Shown: one piece after another, positions 6,408-10,745 of the stretch
How positions within the stretch are numbered: position 1 is the stretch's first letter
How the letters are laid out: each line of letters opens with the position of its first letter
From: Spirochaetaceae bacterium
GTDB lineage: Bacteria > Spirochaetota > Spirochaetia > DSM-27196 > SKKC01
Assembly (NCBI GenBank): GCA_003554375.1
Contig: PWGF01000433.1
Span: 1 to 10,745 of the forward strand
Direction of reading: 5' to 3'
Length of the DNA stretch: 10,745 bases
Translations under genes and position numbers: made by a program
The notes under the pieces: generated by a model
The model's database searches: none
Told to the model about the DNA's origin: nothing
Seen by the model: only the letters and a program-made list of their open reading frames with translations

Positions 6408-6668
6408 TCACGGCAGTTGACCGGCGGCGTCGAGCTCTGCTATCCGCTGTCGGAGCACGCGAAGCAACGGCACGACGGGGTAATCCGGATGTTCCAACCA
6501 TTCTACGTGAATGTGCGACTGACCCAGGGCATCGCTTTCCACGGCGAACTCGATCGGAGTTGCCGCTTCGAGAGCGTGGTTTGCCCGGAAGCGGACCGTT
6601 GCCCGGAATACGCGGCGATAGGCCAGAGGGAGCTCATTACGCCGAATCTCCTCAATTCTCACATCCAT
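6408..6668 (-). CDS. Small protein of unknown function between PilZ gene and tsaE
   Basis: Encodes 86 residues starting MDVRIEEIRRNELPLAYRRV. It is not recognised as a named family. It reads like a real small folded protein: alternating hydrophobic strands (RATVRFRA, TPIEFAVESDALGQ, SHIHVEWLE), then an amphipathic helix at about 64-82 (VVPLLRVLRQRIAELDAAG). No signal peptide or membrane segment is seen, so it is probably cytoplasmic. ATG 6668 has GAGGGG upstream at acceptable spacing. The 202 bases separating it from the PilZ gene upstream carry GC-rich repeats. tsaE follows 91 bases downstream if ATG 6316 is its start. Position suggests co-transcription with the flagellar and t6A genes, but gives no function. 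Its composition differs clearly from the Arg-rich shadow frames nearby. Confidence 0.7.
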   Translation of the reverse strand: MDVRIEEIRRNELPLAYRRVFRATVRFRANHALEAATPIEFAVESDALGQSHIHVEWLEHPDYPVVPLLRVLRQRIAELDAAGQLP

Positions 6669-6870
6669 TCTGTCGTCCCCTCGGTGATTGGCATTCGGAC
6701 ACTGCCGTCCTCGCTCGACGGAGCTGCCTATCCGGATATTGCGAGCGAGTTGGCGGCGCGCCCCGACGCCAAGCTCCGCGGCGGCGCGCCCCGACGGTGA
6801 GCCCCGGCGGCAAGCCCCGAGGCACCGCTCTCTTCGGTGATTCTGGGCGAGTCACGGTCGAAAGACGGTC
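6669..6870. other. Intergenic region between PilZ gene and 86-residue ORF
   Basis: These 202 bases have no supported gene. They contain the three-copy GC-rich repeat described separately (6752-6832) and the ribosome binding site of the 86-residue ORF (GAGGGG). Open frames here are Arg/Pro-rich and look like by-products of base composition. Confidence 0.5.
6752..6832. repeat. Three degenerate GC-rich tandem repeats, period 26-28 bases
   Basis: GGCGGCGCGCCCCGACG occurs exactly at 6752-6768 and at 6780-6796. A third, diverged copy with core GGCGGCAAGCCCCG lies at 6806-6819. Unit lengths are 28 and 26 bases. The core contains GGCGCGCC, an 8-base palindrome, so each of the first two units can pair with itself or with the other. 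The array is non-coding and lies between two co-directional genes of the minus-strand operon. Confidence 0.65.
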
Positions 6871-7971
6871 TCACCACTCCTCGCTATCTCCCTCCAGATC
6901 ATAAACGAACGCGAGAATCTGGTTAAGATGGCGGCGGGAAACACGAGTGAACATTATATGCATCAGGGAGTAAATCCCTTGGCGTTCAACGCTTCTCACT
7001 TTTCCATATGCGCTTACTTGATTGTTAGGCGAGAACTCGAAGTCCACGCGAATGAGGCTGCCGGTTCGAAGTGGGACCTTTGCCCGGAGCGCACATCCGC
7101 CGGCGGAAATGTCCTCCAAATGCCCGAGGTGTCGCCGATCGCGTGCTACCACGGCCCGGGCTCCTCCACCTTTTCCTCCTGACTGCATGACGGTGACCGG
7201 GTAGAAATAGGCCGGTTTGTCCATGACACGTCGAGGGCTTCGACGTTTCTGTATATGACGGACGTCATCGGAGTGAACAAGGTACAGAATCGTTGTGCCG
7301 GTTTTCCTTCTGGTACCGAGAACCGTCGTACGGAATCCATAGAGGCTACCGGGTTCCCGGCCGTGGAATGTCACCTTGAGCGGCGTGCCTTTTGCCCACT
7401 CCGGAAAGGAGTGGTGATAGCTGTCGTCCATCGCCCTCAGTCCGAGCATACTCTGACTGCTGGATACGACGCGAGCGCAGAAGCGTTCGTTGTCGTCCGT
7501 AATCAGTGTAAGCTCCGTGCCATTCTGCAGCTGCTTCGTACTCAGCTTACGTGGCCCGGTGCTGCGCACCGTGCTCAAGCTGCGCTTGGTCGACAGGAGA
7601 ACATACTTTCGCCGTTCGCGCTCACCCTCTTCCAGGGCGGCGTGATTCAGATCCCGCAGCGATTGCGACAGAACCCGATCAAGATACGCTTCACTTGTGA
7701 GCAGCCGCACTGGATCTGTAATCCCGTATCGCTTGATCACGCTACGCAATGCACGAATCTGCACACGATTCAACCCGGCCCGCCGTGCCTTGCGGCCAAA
7801 CCCAAAAAGTGAACCGTGACGTTTCTTCTTAGCAGTGCCCCGGTTGCCGCCTGAAAGCTTGGCGGCCACAATCATTATAAGGATGAGGCCCGCCAACAAC
7901 GCGGCCGCAAGGATGTCCATCCTTGTATCGGTGAGATAGTCGATTGCTAGCAACGTAGAAGGGGAGTACAT
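6871..7971 (-). CDS. Membrane-anchored PilZ-domain protein (probable c-di-GMP receptor)
   Basis: Encodes 366 residues. One transmembrane helix lies at about 19-38 (MDILAAALLAGLILIMIVAA), followed by a basic juxtamembrane stretch (AKKKRHG...GRKARR), so the bulk is cytoplasmic. Residues 66-125 are helical. Residues 148-240 look like a YcgR-type N-terminal beta domain (GTELTLITDDNERFCARVVS). Residues 240-360 form a PilZ domain with both c-di-GMP-binding motifs: RxxxR (R243/R247 or R244/R248 in QKRRSPRR) and DxSxxG at 287-292 (DISAGG). PilZ proteins bind c-di-GMP, and YcgR-like ones act on flagellar motor output. Here the gene lies in a flagellar operon, 15 bases after its upstream neighbour. ATG 7971 has a modest GGTAGAG ribosome binding site. 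A second ATG at 7920 would remove the first 17 residues and leave the membrane helix intact. Confidence 0.88.
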   Translation of the reverse strand: MYSPSTLLAIDYLTDTRMDILAAALLAGLILIMIVAAKLSGGNRGTAKKKRHGSLFGFGRKARRAGLNRVQIRALRSVIKRYGITDPVRLLTSEAYLDRVLSQSLRDLNHAALEEGERERRKYVLLSTKRSLSTVRSTGPRKLSTKQLQNGTELTLITDDNERFCARVVSSSQSMLGLRAMDDSYHHSFPEWAKGTPLKVTFHGREPGSLYGFRTTVLGTRRKTGTTILYLVHSDDVRHIQKRRSPRRVMDKPAYFYPVTVMQSGGKGGGARAVVARDRRHLGHLEDISAGGCALRAKVPLRTGSLIRVDFEFSPNNQVSAYGKVRSVERQGIYSLMHIMFTRVSRRHLNQILAFVYDLEGDSEEW

Positions 7972-7986
7972 GGAACTCTACCGCGT

Positions 7987-8916
7987 TCAACCGGGCGTAC
8001 TCCGCCGGACCACATCCCTTTGGCTATGTTCCATCGGCCGCTCCGGCGAAGACTCGACTCGATCATAGGAGGCCGATTCCGCTAGGTAGTCAACCAGCTC
8101 GGTGGCCGCCGGAACCACGTCGTACTCCAGGATATCGCCAATGAGGACGCTGTCTTGGTCGGCGAAAGCTCTCATCAACTCGTCCAGAGCGCTGTTGAGC
8201 GAGCCGGCTTCCGGGAGCTCCGAACCGACAACGCGCAAGATCTTCTCGGTAAGCTCCGTGAAGCGGACGATCCGACCCATGGCTTCCCGATCTTCACCCG
8301 TCTGCAAGAGTACTGCTACTTCAGCGAGCTTCGGCAGCTCGGACTGCAGCGCGCGGGTGGTCGCCTGTGCTTCCGCTCGCGGACGCCACAGTTCCCGGAT
8401 CCGACTCACCGCCAGGTTCCGCAGGCTTTCCACCTTCTGGATAGCGGTTTCACAGGCAGCTTCCGAAAGTTGCTCACCGGACGCCGTGCGTGACGCAATG
8501 TCATCCAGCGCGGATTGGGCGGATGAGTCACCTTCGTTTCGCATCATAGTGTGCACGAGCCCTCGGATTGTGGAGCGAAGATGAGGAAGCTCGCTGAGCA
8601 CATCCGCCAACGTTTCAGGCGTCCGTTGCATCAGGTTGCGCTGTAGCAGATCGAGCCACTCCACGAGGGTGGTGAGAGCGGATAGCTCGTGCTCGCCGCG
8701 ACTCACTGCGGTGACGCGGAGTTCTGAGACGCGTTCAACAGGCAACGTACGGTCATCGTCGTTCCCTAGCGAAACCTCTGTTCCATCGGCGGCAAGGTCA
8801 ACTACCCGAAGACCGGCTTCAGACAGCCATCTGCCGAGGCCTGTTACCACCTCGCCAACTGTCCGCTCTTGTTCGAGCCGAACGTCCAGCTCCTGATCGT
8901 TTACGAGAATGCGCAT
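7987..8916 (-). CDS. Unknown 309-residue protein directly downstream of fliD
   Basis: Not recognised as a named family. Residues 1-70 read as a small alpha/beta domain of beta-grasp (ubiquitin-like) type: strand MRILVNDQELDVRLE, helix EVVTGLGRWLSEAG, strands LRVVDLAADGTEVSL and ELRVTAV. Residues 75-285 are almost wholly helical, with AEVAVLLQTGEDREAMGRIV and a strongly patterned LIGDILEYDVVPAATELVDY near 258-277. The last 25 residues are charged and probably disordered. No signal peptide or membrane helix is seen, so it should be cytoplasmic. ATG 8916 has a good ribosome binding site (GGAGGGAGGG). It follows fliD after 149 bases and precedes the PilZ gene by 15. In many bacteria fliS or fliT chaperones occupy the place after fliD, so a chaperone or assembly role is a reasonable but unproven inference. 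Confidence 0.8.
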   Translation of the reverse strand: MRILVNDQELDVRLEQERTVGEVVTGLGRWLSEAGLRVVDLAADGTEVSLGNDDDRTLPVERVSELRVTAVSRGEHELSALTTLVEWLDLLQRNLMQRTPETLADVLSELPHLRSTIRGLVHTMMRNEGDSSAQSALDDIASRTASGEQLSEAACETAIQKVESLRNLAVSRIRELWRPRAEAQATTRALQSELPKLAEVAVLLQTGEDREAMGRIVRFTELTEKILRVVGSELPEAGSLNSALDELMRAFADQDSVLIGDILEYDVVPAATELVDYLAESASYDRVESSPERPMEHSQRDVVRRSTPG

Positions 8917-9065
8917 GACAACTTACCCTCCCTCCTATATTCTCGGTAGGCATCGGCCCGAACCGAAGGGTTGAGGTCCGTGGAAAGATGCACACGTGAA
9001 CGCCAACGATCCGGGAACGCGCAACGGCTCTCCTGAGCACCTTCAGGCTTGACGCCGGATGATCG
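8917..9065 (-). other. Intergenic region between fliD and the 309-residue gene
   Basis: Holds no supported gene. It contains the weak sigma-28-like promoter and the downstream ribosome binding site. After the fliD stop there is a small stem, CCTGA/TCAGG with a 6-base loop, without a following T-run. A clear intrinsic terminator is not seen. Confidence 0.4.
8950..8974 (-). promoter_or_regulatory. Weak sigma-28-like promoter upstream of the 309-residue gene
   Basis: On the minus strand, TCAA (8974-8971) and GCCGATGC (8957-8950) resemble the sigma-28 elements at 3 of 4 and 6 of 8 positions, but the spacer is 13 bases rather than 15. The distance from the -10-like box to the ATG (33 bases) nearly equals that upstream of flgN (34 bases), which gives some support. 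It could provide extra expression independent of fliD. Confidence 0.3.
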
Positions 9066-10745
9066 TTACCTTCGTTGTTGAGGAGCAAGACTATCGAGCT
9101 GGCTTTCCATCTCCTCCAGCTGTTCGAGTTCGCGTTCCATCCTGCCGAAATCGCGCCGGTAGTCTTCTTCTCTCCGGGCCAACCGGTCCTCAAGCCGAGC
9201 CATCTCCCGTTCCACTTGGTCGATTGAGTTCTCGATCCGCTGGTAGCGAGTCGCCAGCAGCCCGCCGGTTCCAGTGTAGGCGCTCACGTGTTGCTCAACT
9301 TCATACGCAATACCGCCGTCCACTGCACCGTCACCGGTCTGGTCTGCCCCGAACAGTTGGCGTACGGCCCCAATGTTAGCCGACAGCGCCCGTTGGAATG
9401 CCGACTCATCGAGCTCCATGTATCCTCGAAGGCGCCCCAAGTCGAAGCTTCGCTGCCCGGGATCACGGGTATCGCTCGCGATCCCGATTTGGGCAAGCAT
9501 GCTCAGCTCACGGCCGGCGCTTGTGGGATAGCTGTTGGTCATAATGGTGATGAGGGAGCTTCGCAGCCGCATTAGCGTAGAGTTGCCTTGAAGCATGCCC
9601 AGCCGCTCTTCCGCTCGTTCCCGTTCCTCCTGGTTTTCCCAGGCGATCTGATCCAGGACCTCCTCTTCCGTCCGGGTCAACACGTTGATCTCGGACATGA
9701 GTTGGTTATAGTAGCTCATCATGTCCAGGATCCCATCCTGGATCTCTTCCACGTCCGGCATGATCCCGACCTGCACGGGCTTCTCCGATGCGCGATGCAG
9801 CCGGAGAGTCGTTCTGGGAATCAGGTCGTCGATTTCGTTGGTACTTCGGGTAACGGGAACGCCGTTCAGCTCGAGCTGCGCATCGCGGGCGGTCTGCGAT
9901 GGATGACGGGGTACATACTCTCCGCGCGCATCGATATCGTCTACCACGATATTGCGCAAGACGACTTTGTGATGGGTGTTCCGGTTCCGGAAGGCGAGCG
10001 CGATAACTCGATCGGCGTAGTCGGCCAAAGGGATCTGCGCTTGATGCGGCTCTTCACGCTCCTCTAGCTCCGGGAGCTGGTATTCTTCTTCTTCCGATAG
10101 TGCCGAGATCACCCGGAAATCTTCAACGGGTTCCTCCGGTGGTCCCGGCTCCTCGAGCTCCGGTAGCTCGATTTCCCATGGCTCGCCGAAGATCTCGATG
10201 TCTTCGAATTGGATTCTTCCCGGCTCAGGGAGGTCCGGTCCGGGAATCTGCGGCGGCTCGAGTGGCTCTACAGGCGGATCATCTACGCGGATAACCTCGT
10301 ACTCGAATCGAAGGACGTAGTCGTCTGTCGGGTCGATATTCGGCTCCACGGGAACGCCGGCCTCAACACCTGGATCTAGACGAATCTCGTTATCCACGAT
10401 CTCGAGTCCATCCGGATCGCCGGCTTCCAACGTCACCGTTGCATCGGTCAGCTCGACCGGCCGTTCCAGTCGCTCCTCCCGCTCGAGGATGCCCAACTCA
10501 ACCCCGAGCCGCGCTGTTTCTCCCAGCAGCTCCATACGGTTTGTTGCACCGGTCTCCTGCGCCTCCAGGCTGAGAATCACCGTATCGGTGGTATCCCGAA
10601 CTGCGTTTGCCTGGACAAGGTGCTCCGCCTGGCGGTTGATTGCCTGTGCAAATTCCTGTATCCGGCCGCCCGGGAATTCGACAGTCGCCTCTTCTTCGCC
10701 GACGCGAAACGTGTACTCACCTTCGGGGATCTGCGTATCTTGGGG
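9066..10745 (-). CDS. fliD: Flagellar filament cap protein FliD, 5' end outside window
   Basis: The frame is open from the right edge to the TAA at 9066, giving 559 visible residues. The N-terminus, with the D0 coiled coil, is missing beyond the window, and GTG 10580 is not a true start. Visible parts start with IPEGEYTFRVGEEEATVEFPGG and EFAQAINRQAEHL, typical of FliD domain 2. An acidic, proline-rich insert follows at visible residues 156-235 (about 10041-10280). Then comes a beta-rich segment with NGVPVTRSTNEIDDLIPRTT, and the conserved C-terminal domain with STLMRLRSSLITIM, IGIASDTRD, DESAFQRALSANIGAVRQLF and GTGGLLATRYQRIENSID. The final 60 residues form a heptad coiled coil. FliD caps the growing filament and promotes flagellin insertion; it is exported by the flagellar type III system. 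It is the first visible gene of the minus-strand operon. Confidence 0.95.
   Translation of the reverse strand, partial: PQDTQIPEGEYTFRVGEEEATVEFPGGRIQEFAQAINRQAEHLVQANAVRDTTDTVILSLEAQETGATNRMELLGETARLGVELGILEREERLERPVELTDATVTLEAGDPDGLEIVDNEIRLDPGVEAGVPVEPNIDPTDDYVLRFEYEVIRVDDPPVEPLEPPQIPGPDLPEPGRIQFEDIEIFGEPWEIELPELEEPGPPEEPVEDFRVISALSEEEEYQLPELEEREEPHQAQIPLADYADRVIALAFRNRNTHHKVVLRNIVVDDIDARGEYVPRHPSQTARDAQLELNGVPVTRSTNEIDDLIPRTTLRLHRASEKPVQVGIMPDVEEIQDGILDMMSYYNQLMSEINVLTRTEEEVLDQIAWENQEERERAEERLGMLQGNSTLMRLRSSLITIMTNSYPTSAGRELSMLAQIGIASDTRDPGQRSFDLGRLRGYMELDESAFQRALSANIGAVRQLFGADQTGDGAVDGGIAYEVEQHVSAYTGTGGLLATRYQRIENSIDQVEREMARLEDRLARREEDYRRDFGRMERELEQLEEMESQLDSLAPQQRR

Noticed and set aside
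6652..6855. 67-codon minus-strand frame after the PilZ gene
   Set aside because: Arg-rich, made of the GC-rich repeats, overlaps the better-supported 86-residue ORF and lacks a ribosome binding site.
6248..6904. Long plus-strand open frame of 218 codons
   Set aside because: Arg/Pro-rich product antisense to tsaE and the 86-residue ORF and crossing the repeats; a by-product of GC-rich DNA.
9588..10067. 159-codon plus-strand frame within fliD
   Set aside because: Shadow of the fliD coding strand; FliD conservation on the minus strand is clear.
10578..10580. GTG as start of fliD
   Set aside because: The frame continues to the right edge with clear FliD domain-2 sequence, so the gene is truncated by the window.

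Overview
This window looks like part of the flagellar late-gene region of a spirochaete, most likely a free-living, moderately GC-rich member of the Spirochaetales (Spirochaetaceae type). The basis is the gene content and order: flgN-flgK-flgL-fliW-csrA on one strand facing fliD-unknown-PilZ-unknown-tsaE-tsaB on the other. The PilZ protein also has a membrane anchor, and FliD has a long acidic, proline-rich middle. I recognise this layout from general knowledge of spirochaete genomes; no database search was made.

Left part (1-386): a weak open frame on the minus strand runs off the left edge and carries a signal-peptide-like hydrophobic stretch. It is followed by a good sigma-28 (FliA-type) promoter, TAAT-N15-GCCGATAG at 326-352, and a short leader with GGA motifs.

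Plus-strand operon (387-4994): flgN (export chaperone), flgK and flgL (hook-filament junction proteins), fliW and csrA. FliW and CsrA are the known protein antagonist and mRNA-binding repressor pair that ties flagellin or hook-associated protein synthesis to export. csrA overlaps fliW by 7 bases and encodes an unusually long CsrA with a Ser/Glu-rich tail. GGA triplets cluster at the ribosome binding sites of flgN, flgK and flgL, so these mRNAs may be targets of the CsrA encoded in the same operon (inference).

Minus-strand operon (10745 down to 5031): fliD (filament cap, 5' end outside the window); a 309-residue protein of unknown function in the place where fliS/fliT chaperones often sit; a membrane-anchored PilZ protein (likely c-di-GMP receptor); an 86-residue protein of unknown function; then tsaE and tsaB, two factors for the tRNA t6A37 modification. 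tsaE and tsaB overlap by an ATGA. The two operons converge with only 36 bases between the csrA and tsaB stop codons and no clear intrinsic terminator.

Non-coding features of note are a three-copy GC-rich repeat of about 27 bases between the PilZ gene and the 86-residue ORF, a hairpin between that ORF and tsaE, and a 140-base flgK-flgL gap with inverted repeats. No tRNA, rRNA, CRISPR array, insertion sequence or prophage signature was seen. The strongest candidates for undescribed biology are the 309-residue protein beside fliD, the CsrA tail within the FliW-CsrA circuit, and the TM-PilZ protein in the same cluster.
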